Part shown: piece by piece, positions 1 through 12,160 of the stretch
Layout of the letters: the number at the start of each line of letters is the position of its first letter
How positions within the stretch are numbered: the first letter of the stretch is position 1
DNA from: Spodoptera frugiperda
Lineage: Eukaryota > Arthropoda > Insecta > Lepidoptera > Noctuidae
Assembly (NCBI RefSeq): GCF_023101765.2
Contig: NC_064237.1
Location: 10,139,649 to 10,203,648, forward strand
DNA length: 64,000 nucleotides
Direction: 5' to 3'
Notes under the pieces: generated by a model
Seen by the model: only the letters and a program-made list of their open reading frames with translations
The model's database searches: none
What the model was told of the DNA's origin: nothing
Program-made: the position numbers and the translations under genes

Positions 1-2187
1 GCATTCCGTGAGCTCGTCCGTTGTTTCCGTCTCATTGTCGCCGCTGTACGCGCGAGATAAATAATCCGCACTATTTTGTTTACTACTAATATATTCAATC
101 ACGTAATTATACGCGGCTAAAAATATGGCGTATCTTTGTAGGCGATTTGCGGATATCTCGGGAATACCTTTATAAGGGCCAAATATAGCCAACAGGGGTT
201 TATGGTCAGTTCTAAGGACAAACGGCTGAGAACGGCCATACAAGTACTGATGGAAACGTTTAACCCCAAAAACGATTGCAGTTGCCTCCTTTTGGACCTG
301 TGCGTAGTTTTTTTCCGCCCGCGAGAGCGTTCGGGAAGCGTACGAAATAGGCCGCTCCAACTTATCTGGACCTATTTGCGATAGTACTGCACCTAGCCCG
401 GTCGGTGAGGCGTCTACCGTTAATATTAATTTAGCATTCGGGTCAAAATGTGGCAAAGTTCTATCGGACGCTAAAATGTTTTTTATTCGGACAAACGCGT
501 CATTGTGCCTATGAGTCCATTCCCACTTTTTATTTTTATTTAACAGATCATATAATGGACTTAATATAGATGACGCGTCCGGCACGAAGTTCCGGTAATA
601 ATTTGTTAGACTCAAAAACGACTGTAACTGAATTATATTTGTTGGCTTAGGAGCTTGTAAAATAGCTTTGACTTTATCGGGCGATTTTCTGACTCCGTGT
701 TTATCTATGACATGACCAAGGTATGCAATCTCATCTTTAAAAAATTCGCATTTACTCATTTGTACTGTTAACCCTGCATCATTTAAACGTTGTAAGACTG
801 TAGTGAGCCTTTGTTTGTGTTCGTGTCTATTTGAGCCCGTTATCAGAATATCGTCTAATAGAAAGATAATTCCGTCGATTCCCGAAAGTAAACATTCCAT
901 AGCGCGTTGGAAAATAGCTGGTGCGCTAGACAATCCGAACACTAATCGGGTGAAATTAAAAAGACCGCGATGAGTATTGATACACGTTAGTTTTTGCGAC
1001 TCTTCGTTCAAAATAAATTGATTATAAGCCATAGATAAATCTATTTTACTAAATTGTACGCCTCCGTGTAGCTTAGCCAACAAATCATTCACCGTTGGTA
1101 AAGGATATTGATCAATTATCAACTGTTTATTGATTGTAACTGAGTAGTCCGCACATAGTCTAAGGCTACCGTTTTTTTTTAATACTGGTACCACGGGCGA
1201 CGCGTAGTCTGAATGTTCCACGGGCTTCAAAATGCCTAACGTTAATAACCGGTCGAGCTCCTCGTCTAGTTTCCCCCTGAGAGCATATGGAACAGGCCTC
1301 GCCTTAAAAAAAATTGGCTGTGCATCGGGTTTTAAATGTAAATCAATTTTGTATTTATTAAACGCCCCGAGATTGCCTGAGAAAACCTTAGGAAACATTT
1401 TACAAAGCTCTTTACCGATACTCGTATCAGACTCGCAAGGTGTGTGTTGATACACGACGTGTACGCGCGCCTTCGTGGGCTCCGCCGCCGCCGCCATAGC
1501 CGCTGCCGGCGCCAGCTCGAGATTAAATTCCCGAATAAAGTCGCGGCCCAGTAGCGGAGGCCCGTCTGCGCGTACTACGTACACATCCAGTGTATGTGTG
1601 CGACCTAGGTACGATATAGGTAACGCAACAACTCCAATAGTTTCGATGTTTTCCCCTGTATAACTAAATAGTCGTTTTTTGGTGACTGACAATGGCAACC
1701 GCTTAAAATTCGAGTTGTAAGTACTTTTAGAGATTACGCTAACTGCTGAACCGCTATCAATTTCGAACTCTAAGGCTAGACCACTGACCGTCACTCGCTC
1801 TGTCATGGGTTTCCCTTTTAGGCACCGAATATTATAAAAACACTCACCGTCGTCCCCGCAGTCCAACATACCTTCCTCCACGTATTTCACTTTTCCCTCG
1901 TTAGGGCACATTTTACGCAAATGACCTTTATTATTGCACTTTTTACACTTGAAGTTTTTATACCGACACTGATTAGATTTATGGTTGGTGAAACCACACA
2001 CACTGCACTTCTCTTTCTTGGAGATATTGAAGACGCTATCCGCGGCCGCTGTGGCCGCACCGGCCGCCGCGGTCGCCTGCGCCCCGCTGTCGACGACGCC
2101 AGGCGTGCACAACGCACGCTTTCCGCCAAGTCGATCGCTTTTGCAAGAGTCAGCTCCCGCTGATCCTGCATGAACAACTTGTCGCGC
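1..2187 (-). CDS. pol: gag zinc knuckles plus pol (PR-RT-RNase H), open to window edge
   Basis: I read this minus frame triplet by triplet and found no stop from 2187 to 1. It has two CX2CX4HX4C knuckles (2007-1966 and 1947-1906), an aspartic protease with DSGS at 1758-1747, a reverse transcriptase whose catalytic loop reads F-L-L-D-D-I-L (864-844), and an RNase H with a VDAS aspartate near 412 and TDHKPL at 210-193. The protein would copy the element RNA into DNA and process Gag-Pol. The aromatic residue of YxDD is leucine here, which is odd. An alanine-rich linker lies near residues coded at 1485-1503. The true start is by fusion with gag; integrase is expected beyond position 1. Confidence 0.9.
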
Positions 2188-2630
2188 TCACGTCCCGGTG
2201 TCATGCCCATGATGAACCTATCCAGCAGAGCTTCCTCCAAATTCTTGAATGCGCAGTGAGTTGCCAAACCTCTAATCCTAGCGGCCCATTAAGTGTGCGT
2301 TTCGTCTTGCCGCTGCGTTGCTGCATAGAAGATTGACTTCTCTGCAAACCCGAACCTTTTTGGAGTAAAATGGTTGTCGAGGAGTTTCACGATCGCCTCG
2401 TAACCCAATTCTTCTACCTTGTTCGGTAGCGCCAAATCGCATGCAAGTTTGAACGTTGATTCACATAATGACGTTAAAAGTATCGCCCGACGCTTGATTG
2501 TTGCCTTGTCGGTTTCGAAAGTAATGTTGTTAGCGATAAACCATTGTTCTAATCGCAACTTAAAGTTGTTCCACTCTTGTGATGAGTGATCAAACGCCGT
2601 AAGAACGCCATAAGTTGTTCCCGTGGACAT
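2080..2630 (-). pseudogene. gag: gag of Mag-like retrotransposon, disrupted
   Basis: Gag packages the element RNA into cytoplasmic particles. The minus frame from ATG at 2630 reads about 113 residues, meets a TAA at 2291-2289, then continues open in the same frame from 2288 through the MATHCAFKN stretch. One nonsense codon therefore interrupts an otherwise continuous gag. Near 2080-2100, in a G-rich run, the reading must move by -1 to enter the frame that carries the zinc knuckles and pol. Knuckles normally belong to gag, so this shift looks like a one-base indel rather than a programmed site, though the two frames overlap for about 300 nt. No membrane segment or signal peptide is seen. Confidence 0.8.
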
Positions 2631-2650
2631 ATTTTCAAATGTAAAATCCG

Positions 2651-2660
2651 CTCGTCGCCA
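2651..2660 (-). promoter_or_regulatory. tRNA primer-binding site
   Basis: The minus strand reads TGGCGACGAG one base after the LTR end. This starts with the TGG complement of the tRNA CCA tail and matches the 3' end of a serine tRNA with a CTCGTCGCCA acceptor, the primer described for Mag. The tRNA match is from knowledge of the family, not from a search. Confidence 0.75.
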
Positions 2661-2661
2661 C

Positions 2662-2847
2662 TGTTAAGTATTTGCGCGGGAAATCGGGAAATGACATTCG
2701 TCAATCAAACTCGCTAGTTTGTTGCACACTGCTTTAATATTTTTAAAATCGAATAGAATGCGCGGGACGCAGCCCGCGCAGTAATGCCAACATAAGGGCG
2801 CGCGGTAATACCAAGCGCGCATGCGCGACAGGAATACCAATATAACA
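2662..2847 (-). repeat. 5' LTR of the Mag-like element, 186 bp
   Basis: On the minus strand it begins TGTTATATTGG and ends ACTTAACA, giving the 5-bp inverted ends TGTTA/TAACA usual for LTRs. It stops one base before the primer-binding site. It holds a perfect hairpin at 2759-2780 (stem TGCGCGGG, 6-nt loop). The partner LTR is outside the window, so LTR identity (age) cannot be measured here. Confidence 0.85.
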
Positions 2848-3122
2848 GGTACTATTTTATTTCTACGTTTTTTGAAATATTTCATAGAAATTAAGCCATT
2901 AGATCAATAAATGAAGTAATTTTACAAAGTTGATATTTTCGCAATAAGTGTTTGAACGTAAATAGAAGAGTGTAGGATATTAGACACTCTTGTTAATAGC
3001 ATCCAACCGAACATGATTCAAAATAATACAGCGCTGCAAAAAGATTGTAAGTTGCAGAAGTATAGTTTTATACAGAATCTATAGATTTTCTTAAAAAAAC
3101 ATTATCTGCATGAATATACAGT
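2848..3122. other. Non-coding flank
   Basis: AT-rich sequence next to the LTR. I see no gene. The target duplication of the LTR element would start at 2848, but its partner is outside the window. Confidence 0.6.
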
Positions 3123-3275
3123 ACCCTTAGTACGAGTTTGCTTTACCTTTAAAGTAATCGAAACGAGAACGAGTTCGACGCTCTGATTGGTTGGTTTATT
3201 CGAGCCGGCCAATCAGAGCCCCGAAAGCACTTTCGTTTAGTTTTGTTCAACGTAAAACAAACTCGTACTAAGGGT
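3123..3275. mobile_element. Small foldback MITE
   Basis: The first and last 18 bp (3123-3140, 3258-3275) are perfect inverted repeats starting ACCCTTAGTACGAGTTTG, and pairing continues about 6 bp further with one mismatch. A second internal inverted pair (GCTCTGATTGG / CCAATCAGAGC, near 3179-3219) can nest inside. There is no coding capacity. I could not see a convincing target duplication, so the superfamily is open. Confidence 0.85.
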
Positions 3276-4444
3276 CAGATCATGTTTTCAAAGAGAATGA
3301 TCGTAGAACGATGATTAAGCTGATAAGCAAGTGGTGCAGCGCCTACTTACCTTCTAATGAGTTCCATCATTTTATAGGAGCACGTGGCCATATTTAGACT
3401 ATGCATAACAACATTGCACTACCTGTCTTTTCGTTAACGTCGACTTAAGGACGAACAGTAATTCAAAATTATATTTTCCTTACGAAGCTAATAAAGAAAT
3501 CGGTTTATCAACAAACCTACAACACATTCAATAAGACTGTGTATTAGAAGTAAACACCAATTGTAAAAGCAACTCTGAAAGCAAGGCTGTCTGACATCAG
3601 AGTGGAATTCTAATAAATAGCTTAGGACAGAACGCCATGGAAAATTCACAAAATTCGCTGTCAATACAAACTTGGTTGGCAAAAGACCAGTTTTCAAACA
3701 TTCACGTCATTTCAAATTGATCCTTCTCCAATGTTCCTGTGGTTTGTAGTTCAATAACGCTGCTTGTATAACGTTGTGCGAGATGATTGCCTTCCTATTG
3801 TGTTCATTGACATGACTAGCTCTTTATCACACTATTCATGTGCGCTTAGCTCGCCAGCACAAATAGGATCCCCTGATTCGTCTTCTGTGCAGCTTTTGTA
3901 TAGAGATAGCGGTGATTATGTATTAAATTACTTACTACGGTTTAGTTGTAAGGGCTACTTTTGTACTTTTCCCGTGGGATGTATTTTTGTATCCTTTTTG
4001 GCTCAATATAAAACGTAGAGCTTGTGACATTATAGTATATTGTACTTTCTCCTTATTTAATTTGATTGCTTTTGTGTAAATGTTTAACACGGTTTTAAGA
4101 TAATTAACTAAAGCTTTTATGGGATTATTGTAAAAAGATTCAAACATATACACTTTTGAATTTAACGTGTGAAAGTCATAATGTGTTTGACATGAAAAAA
4201 TAAGTATTTTTATTTACACTGTAAAATGTTTGTGCACCCTTTTTGAGGTCGATATAAGTGCGATATATCAACTCAAAAATTCAGACAGCACTCAACTTTA
4301 AAAAGATGTTTTTCTGACACATAATATAATATGTACACACATACATACGTAACAGCATTTTAAAGATTGATTGACAGAAACATGAAACGTTAACAGTTAA
4401 AAACTAATATTAAAATGGTTTTATCGATATTAAATTATCTATGA
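3276..4444. other. Non-coding stretch
   Basis: AT-rich DNA with only short chance frames, none with motifs, splice-site context or homology I recognise. Confidence 0.6.
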
Positions 4445-4712
4445 CTGCCTCGTTGGTCGAGTGGTCGCAATTGCGACTGCCGAACAAGGGGTCTCGGGTT
4501 TGATTCCCGGGTCGGGCAAAGTATTGCTGGGCTTTTTTCGAATTTTCGAAAATTTCTCGGTAGTAGCACGAAGTCTGGAATTGCGTCCAGGATATGGCTA
4601 GACTTTCACCTCGCAAGTCTATTACCTAAGCCTTATAATCACAGAATGGTGAAAAGTGGGTGTACAATTATAGCTGGAATCACGTGCGTACATGTCCTTT
4701 ACCCTTCATAAT
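4445..4712 (+). mobile_element. tRNA-derived SINE, copy 1
   Basis: The head resembles a tRNA with a box A (GTTGGTCGAGTGG) and box B (GGTTTGATTCCC), followed by the same body as the copies at 6196 and 30200. Copy 1 is the most diverged and lacks a clear TATG tail. It is transcribed by RNA polymerase III in its family and moved by LINE machinery; no protein is coded. Confidence 0.8.
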
Positions 4713-4791
4713 AGGCCTAAACCCTTGTGTAAGTTATCTATCTTAACATTGTTAACTAAGTATAGGTATGTAATGTTATCTACTGTTTTTA

Positions 4792-4922
4792 CCTAGCGGG
4801 TTATGTCACGGACCCTCAGGAGAAGGAACGGGGTGGTTTTTAGTCAGTAAGAGTCTGACACTCCCTCTCGCTTTGCCCAATGCGGGAGAAGTCATTGGAT
4901 GATTTTCCCCCTGAAAAAAAAA
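4792..4922 (+). mobile_element. Truncated R1-like 3' tail
   Basis: This matches the 3' untranslated end of the R1-like element at 25946-26897: CCTAGCGGG, then GGAACGGGGTGG, TTTTTAGTCAGTAAGAGTC, a gene-free GC-rich hairpin segment and a terminal A run. It is a 5'-truncated dead copy. Confidence 0.85.
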
Positions 4923-6183
4923 TGGTGTTGCTGGAGTCGATGGGTAAACCCGATTGCTTACTATCAAGTATCGAAAGGGTAAATATCTGTCACATACAAA
5001 ATGAAATATCTGCACTGAAATGAATCAAAGAACCAATGCAAACAATATGAAATCTGTTTTGACTGAACACAACCAAACATTTCAAGTAATTACTAATAAA
5101 ATCTAATGGCGCCATTAAGGTCCTCTCAATGTCGGCATTACATGTAACATTTTTAATTTTACAAAGGCAAGTACGGCTGTTTCTTCCGTGGAAATGGTCA
5201 GCAATTAGTTTTAACGGGGGACTGGTGACGCTCTCTGTATCAATTAACGGTTGGGAATAAGGTTCAGAATGCTGTAATTTTCTTTTGAATTGTGCAGTGT
5301 GGAAGAACTTGGCGTTGGAAGTACCTTACTTTATTTTTGGTGTGTATCTTTTCGTAGCTTAAGCGGCTTTATTGTTATGAACACTTTTAGACGTTTGCTT
5401 GCTTGCTTGTTTTTGCGAGTAGTTTCACTTGCCAATAGAGAGACTGGCATTAAATACGCAAATATAAAGAGCATTTAATTTATTTTTTGCATGTAAACAT
5501 AGGTAAGTTGCTTATAGGTAGGCATGCTCCATCATCGGCCACGCCATTGCTTACTAGCAGACGAGTTAGTGGCCAAACACTGACGAATTAAAATATATCC
5601 AAAGTCTTGTGTACTATTGAATCACAATTGAAAACTTTATCATAGTAGGTATTTAACGAAACTACAGTATTATTTTTGGATTTGTTGTTCAAAACCAAAC
5701 TAAAACCAACTCCAACTGAGACAATTAATTTAACATAACAATTTCATTTACAAGTAAACGCTCAAAATAACTACTCGACGAAACAAAACTGCATCGAGAT
5801 TGACCAGGACTAGCCAACCCAATTACAAAGAGATTGGATATCTCTGGTTAGTTAGGCTACCCAGCCCCACCCATTCTACTATTACTGTTAGACCAATGTA
5901 TTCGAACGTGTTGATTACTTCGATATTGTGTTTGGAACCGCTTGTATGCAGATTCATGGTATTAAGTCTTATGTTATGTAAATTAGGAGACAGAACATGG
6001 GAACAGATTAATTTGGGATGATCTTGATTAATTGTCTGGATTAATTATTTGTTTCTGTTTGTTGGACAAGATTAGGCTGAGGTATCTGTTCTGAATGATA
6101 CTAGTACATTAATATTTACGAGGAAGACAAGATGGTCAAGAAAGTGCTATAGCTTTTGTCAATTTATGCGGTTTTAGTACTAG
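4923..6183. other. Non-coding stretch
   Basis: No gene, RNA or clear mobile element is visible; frames of 60-73 codons have no recognisable features. Confidence 0.55.
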
Positions 6184-6195
6184 AAGTTACTTTTA

Positions 6196-6486
6196 CTGCC
6201 TCGTTGGCCGAGTGGTTGCAAGTGCGACTGCCGGGCAAGGGGTCTCGGGTTCGATTCCCGGGTCGGGCGAAGTATTACTGGGCTTTTTTCGGTTTTTCGA
6301 AATTTTCTCAGTGGTAGCACGGAGTCTGGAAATGTGCCCGATATATGGCAATAGGCTCACCCCCTATTACATGGGACTTACAACATAAATTGTGAAAAGT
6401 GGGTGTACACTGTGGCATTACGTGCCATAATGTGCACCTCTGCCTACCCCTTCGGGGATTAAAGGCGTGACGATATGTATGTATGT
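6196..6486 (+). mobile_element. tRNA-derived SINE, copy 2, intact
   Basis: A full copy: tRNA-like head with box A (GTTGGCCGAGTGGTTGC) and box B (GGTTCGATTCCC), a shared body, and a TATGTATGTATGT tail. It is flanked by a perfect 12-bp target duplication AAGTTACTTTTA (6184-6195 and 6487-6498). It is a good reference copy for the family. Confidence 0.92.
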
Positions 6487-6498
6487 AAGTTACTTTTA

Positions 6499-8114
6499 TT
6501 CGTCTGACAGAAATTCTAGTAAGGTTATGATGTTCTGAAATCACTGCTGTTTTTTATGGTATTCATTGTCTTTAAGTATTCAAGTATTCAAGTATTTATT
6601 GCATCCATAATGTACACAGGTGTTAAAAAATACAGTATTAAGTCACAATTATGGACCCTGTCGGGCACAGCAAAATACAGTATACAGTCCTAAGTGTAAT
6701 AATTACCAGGCACAGTCATCCAAAGTATTTTTTTTTATATTAAAGGCCGATAGTCATTATGTACATGATAGTATGTAATTTGAATCACTATACTTATATG
6801 AAGGTGAAAAATCAGGCCCAGATTTAACTTATCTAAACTCTAGCTACCGCATTCAGACACATTTAATGATTACTTAAACTATTTTCGGTAACGATTTTGA
6901 TTTTAAAACAATTGCTAAAGATTGATAGTAATAACCATTAAATGACTTGAGTATAGCGGTAACTTATATAATCGTAACTGAAGGTACCTAATCCTAACGG
7001 ACTTTATAACAAACCAATGATGATAAAAGTACAGACAAATTACGTTTAAATCGTTCTTTTGACAAGGTATTATATGAAATATCAATATAAAAAATTGAGT
7101 ACGTGTGCCGAATTAATTCTTGCGCTAACCAATAAAATATTCATGCTTCACATGCAAACTAAGTATACATATATTATGAATAAAAGCAATTTATATTTTA
7201 AACAAAGATATAATGATAAAACATGAATTACGTATTTTAAAACGTATTCCAATTTAGATATAGTTTATTATTAAATAATGATAATGATTTTCGAAGGTAA
7301 ATGTGTAGTAGTAGTAGTAATTAACTACTTAACTGATTAAATAATGTATTTAATAAAATATTGTATCATTCAGAGATTAATAAAATTAAAGATAATACAT
7401 AATATGGTAAAGTTCTTTTGTCTTTTCGATCAATCTCACATCGTTCATTTTCAAAATTAAACTGTTTGAAAGATCATTGCTCCGAGGCAAATGCGTCTAT
7501 TCTCAAACGCTTGATTTTATTTTTCTCCAATTTCTTTTAGATGCAAAATTCATATTTATTCAAAAACAACAACTCTATTATGTTTGTCTGCTGTATGCTA
7601 AACGAGACATGTGAATTTACCAAAACATATTGCCAATTTCAAACGTTTTACTTAAACGTATTAGAGAACGAAATATCTTTATATTAAAGCAGTATAAACA
7701 GTTTTTAATATTGCTATTTTATATCATGATTATTTTCTTCAAAAGGTTTCTATTATCAGTTATAAAATATTATTATGATAATTAGAGAAAATTACCAAAT
7801 ATTATTGCAACAAGAAAAGACCCCAATGCTAAGAATCCATTACACATTACATTTACAAAGACAATATTTACTTCGACAAACACTGGCTACTTCAATCAAA
7901 TACATAGTTGTATGCCCTTAACCGCATTATAACAATGCCTTCAACTGCGACTGCATTTTATGTGTTTTATCTGTTTTTAACGACACTGAGAATCAGTGAA
8001 CATGCATGCAGCTTTGATTTTTATTGTCAGCCATTTTATTTTTCCCAAAAACTATGTTTTTTTTATTATAACTATCGTGAGACATACTAAATTAATTAAA
8101 ATTAAACGGTTTAC
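6499..8114. other. Non-coding stretch with a LINE-tail-like segment
   Basis: The segment 6567-6720 starts with a short tandem of AAGTATTC and looks like a dispersed LINE 3' end, but I could not prove it within the window. The rest is AT-rich (including a GTA run near 7300) with no gene. Confidence 0.45.
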
Positions 8115-8262
8115 TCACGTGAATATAATGAGAAAAGCTCTCCTAGTTAGTAGACTGTGCGTATGCTGCGCAACATTGCCGCAATCGCGCACGCAGCTCA
8201 TGAGAGAGAGTCCCTCTATGACTCGAAACTAGTAGAACTTTTCTCAGTATATTCACGTGATT
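8115..8262. mobile_element. Inverted-repeat element (MITE-like)
   Basis: The two ends pair as TCACGTGAATATA-x-TGAGAAAAG against its complement, with about one mismatch in 22 bp. The middle is GC-richer than its surroundings and also partly palindromic (AGTAGACT, CGAAACTAGTAG). TTA lies next to both ends, so a PIF/Harbinger origin is possible but unproven. Confidence 0.65.
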
Positions 8263-10705
8263 AAGTTTTCAAAACTGCTTTTATTTAAAGACATTAAAAA
8301 TATTACAACTGTTTAGACATTAGTTTCACACGATCAAGGTACAGTTCAATGACCGAACTCCCATATTATGAGTAACGTGTTTTCCATACTTTCATGGTGA
8401 ATATATTTTCCATAACATAAAGCGGGGTTGATGAACTTTCTAAAAGAGATTTGCCCTTGAGTTAATATGATTTGTGGATTGATGTGATGTTTATAATGGA
8501 TAGATAAAGATGAAATATTTTATTTTCATTTTACCATTGTTTATGAATTATGGGAATGCGTTACTTTTTGGAAAATATTTTTGTATTATATTCTAAAGAT
8601 ATTGAGTGAATTTCCATCAATATAGCACTTATCTGTACTAAAGCAACCTATCCCTCAAATAGTCCTCTTAAAGTTTTCAAACACAAAACATTTGTCACTT
8701 AAAAAAAGAAAATTACGAAAGCCTCTCTTCACGACCCTACCCTTAGTTTGGCAACAGCATCTTGTACTCGAGTATATTGAACTACGAAATATATTGATAT
8801 TAGTAGCTAACCGAGCGATTTCTCAAGTTCTCTTAAAAGGGACCAGAGCCACACAGCGACAAATAAAATTTAATAGACCCTTACTGGGTTTCCTTTTCCC
8901 ACAAAATATTTTAGCTACATTTGCATTACAAAGGCCTATTGAAAAGCGTTGTTGTCGAGTCTATGTACGTATATATTTGTCCTATCGGTCGATCAACCTA
9001 CGAGTTTTAATGGCAATCCCATTTTTATTATTTGTCCTATTCTTTGTCATCGACATCTTGAGATAGATTCAATTTGTCTGATGTTGAGTTTTAGCTACAC
9101 TTGAATCTTTATATTTAAATACTTGAATAAATAGACGGTGCATTGAAAATAAAGAACTAGCAAGCATGACAGAAAAATCCTTCTTTTTTATAACTAAGTT
9201 AACAAACTTGACAAGTACAGAGGATTTATTTAGACTATCGCTGAACAAATTCACGCTAGATGACAAAATAACTCATATCATTAAGTTCAAATTAATCTAA
9301 ATTAAAACCCACTTCGGATATATAAACAAATCTCTCAATTTTAGAAACAATCTGACAAGCCGAAATAAATATGACCATCTACGCCTCAAATCAAAATATA
9401 CATAATTCATATCCTAACTTTAAAAAACCTTCCTCCACCAACACTTAAAGCAGAAAGAACCTGATTAAACAAATCAAACGCTTATCTTACTTCATTTACC
9501 AGAATCTCGCTTTTAATGACTCCGCTAGAAGTTGTTTATCGTTAAAACTTCAAAAGTTCTATTTAACTGACAAACAGTGATCGTCTTCCGACTTTCTGCA
9601 GCAAGTTTATAACTATAGCATGGAATAATGGAAGTTGCAACTGAACTCGGTGGTGCGACGAATGTGTATCGAAGATTTTATCGATTTTTCTTCTTCTTTT
9701 CACTGTTTATTTTGCTTCTTCGTTGGTTTTATAGCTGCAAGCTGACTTTTAATCATGTTTTTGGTGTTGAACGGGATGGGATCAACGAGTATTGGAGTTT
9801 TGTTACTCGTTTTATGTTTCTATCTTGTTAGTTATATGTCACTGCTAAGCTGGAGGTTTCCAGTTCTATTCTAAGGTTTTTTTAGTTCTATTAATATTAG
9901 TTCTCTGCGGACTTTCGGTCCGTGCCTTTGTCATACATCTGCTCTAATGTCAATTCTGTTATACTTTTAACGTTTCGAATTAATGCATAGCACTTGAACA
10001 TACTGCTCATAAATATGAGCCTCTACCTTAGCTTCAAACTAGTCGAGTTCCTCAAATAATTACGTGAAATAACTTTTCACGCATAAAAATCAGCCCAAAA
10101 TAATCTACTACAATCTTTAATCCAATCCTTAACTTTAAATAATTCACTATAATCTTCAAAACAATATTAACAAAAACCTCACTAAAGCAACAACATAATA
10201 AAACGTAATACAACGATGTAGAAAACCGATACTAAAGATATCAGGCTCTCTAGGAAAAGGATCTGATAGAATTGGAACAGGAGGGGACTAGAGACGGTGG
10301 ATTTCTAACAATACAAGGTGGCTGTAGCAATCTCACTGTGATTGCGAGGATTGTAAGTTCAATTTCAAAACTGGTTTCATAAAGCGATATAATTTTTATT
10401 TGTTTCCTTTTTGCGTTTTATAAGATATTCGTTTTATATTTAAGTTTTTCTTAATTTTCTTGGCTCAAATACTGCTAGTGCGTTGATTGTAGTTTTGTTT
10501 AAAAAGGTACCTCGAAGTTGGGAATTCAAAAATGACTATTAATGGGGGCTACGGTTTTGCTCAGCAGATGGCGCAAATGAAGAAGAGGATTTTTTGTCCA
10601 ATCACAGCAGTTGTCAAATATTGAATGTCCAATAGTGTGACGGTAGCTAATTCTATATTAGATGTAGAACGAGCGGTTCACACTAATATCATAATAGTCC
10701 ATTGA
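8263..10705. other. Non-coding stretch
   Basis: Contains a 124-codon frame at 8692-9066 without an ATG start and with no motif I recognise; I treat it as chance. No other gene signal. Confidence 0.5.
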
Positions 10706-11275
10706 AATGTTGTCTGTTGTTTGTCGAAAAGGCTCAGCTCAGCAGCATATGCCGTTAAAAAAATTAGAAATTTAACCGATGTAAATACAGCGCGATTAGT
10801 ATACTTTAGTTATTTTCATAGTATCATGTCATATGGTATCCTCCTGTGGGGAAATGCTGCTGACATTCAGTCTGTCTTTGTGCTGCAGAAAAGAGCCATT
10901 CGATCAATTTATAATCTTAGTCCGAGGCACTCTCTTAGGGAACTATTTAAAGAAATTAATATATTGACTGTTCCTTCTCAATACATTTATGAAAATGTAG
11001 TGTATGCTCACAAAAACATTAATTTATTCAAAAAGTATTGTGATATACATAATATAAACACTAGAAGTAAAAACAAATATATTGTTCCCACTACTAGACT
11101 TAAGAAAATAAGTGGTTCGTTCAGATGTCAATGCATACGCTTTTACAATAAAATTCCCAGCGATATTCAAAGTTTGAGCCTGAATAAATTTAAAAATGTT
11201 ATTAAAGAAAAACTGTATAGTAAAGCTTTTTATAAAATTAAAGACTACTTAGATGATAGTCAGGCTTGGGAGTGA
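10706..11275 (+). pseudogene. 5'-truncated non-LTR retrotransposon, RT C-terminal part
   Basis: An open frame of about 190 codons ends at a TGA. It has features of the C-terminal end of Jockey/CR1-type ORF2 proteins: a KRLSSAAYAVKKI start, SYFHSIMSYGILLWG, then LQKRAIRSIYNL, the segment after the reverse transcriptase palm and thumb. The catalytic palm is missing, so the copy is dead on arrival. The frame upstream of 10706 hits a stop; the join to unrelated DNA is near 10718. The body of the remnant has no stops, so the insertion is not very old. The clade (Jockey or CR1) is inferred from sequence style only. Confidence 0.85.
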
Positions 11276-11456
11276 GCCGCTATAATGTCCACACAGGTCA
11301 TGCTGACATGTTTGTAACACAAGTTACATTTTTATACAATTTGACATGATATACATTAATATCATTCGATATTCTTTTTTTTACATATTATTTTTAAAAT
11401 TGTTAGTTTGAGGACCGTGCGAGAGTTTGCCTAGTCATTTCACTTTTAGTTAATTA
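11276..11456 (+). other. Probable 3' UTR of the LINE remnant
   Basis: Lies between the LINE stop codon and dispersed-repeat copy A. No poly(A) tail is evident. Confidence 0.45.
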
Positions 11457-12160
11457 CTAGCTTTTGCCCGCGACTTCGTTCGCGTGGAATAGTGACTTCC
11501 GGCAAATTTTTGGTTTTAACCACATAGTTCCCGATCTCGCGGGATGTCTTCAAAAATGAGATGTGGAAGATATTCCAGGGAACTCTTCAAAAATCAACAT
11601 AATGAGCTCTGCGTTTGAATTTAATAGATGTATACTCACTTAGGGCATTGAAAAAATAGTTTAAAAACGGACTTAAACTAAAGAGAGCTACGAATTACGA
11701 ATTTAACTATAACAATTAAAAAATAAACTATATTACAACCTATCCTCTATGCTATAATAACCAAGCTTAAACTAAATAATTTAAAAAAAACGACTTAAAT
11801 CTAATCTAATTAATTTATAAATTAGACTTACAATTTTATTAAAAAAACTAACTACAGTAACTACTAATAATCGATATCAAACTAAACCTACGTTAAATAG
11901 TTTAACCAAAAAACCAGGAAAACCCACCAAATAAACTTATTAATTGACAAATACAACGAAACCAATTTAGAATATACGAAACAGCAGGACCACTACAGAC
12001 AAATAATATAATCATACGACTGATAATACACTTTTTCTACGATAGTACCGAAGCGCTCGGCCGATACCCAACCAAATGAATGTAACGAAACCGTAGCGCG
12101 ATCTATTTCGATCCCAACGCCATCTATCGAGGATAAAGACAACTTGGATTATTTATTTAT

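Larger units (their letters stand above)
1..2847 (-). mobile_element. Mag-like Ty3/Gypsy LTR retrotransposon, 5' part
   Basis: The sequence shows, in minus-strand order: an LTR (2847-2662), a primer-binding site (2660-2651), gag (from 2630), two zinc knuckles (2007-1906), an aspartic protease DSGS site (1758-1747), reverse transcriptase (LLDD at 861-850) and RNase H (TDHKPL at 210-193). The order PR-RT-RNase H is that of Ty3/Gypsy. The short LTR and a serine-tRNA-like primer site resemble the Mag family. Integrase and the 3' LTR would lie left of the window. The copy is probably inactive: gag has a nonsense codon and a frame break. Confidence 0.93.

Noticed and set aside
1232..2173. Plus-strand frames of 60-80 codons over the first 2.2 kb
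   Set aside because: They are shadows of the minus-strand gag-pol frame.
4445..4520. SINE head as a functional tRNA gene
   Set aside because: Boxes A and B are present, but the acceptor ends do not pair as in a tRNA and the body continues as in the other SINE copies.
8692..9066. 124-codon frame
   Set aside because: It has no ATG start, no motif, no repeat partner and no splice or promoter context.
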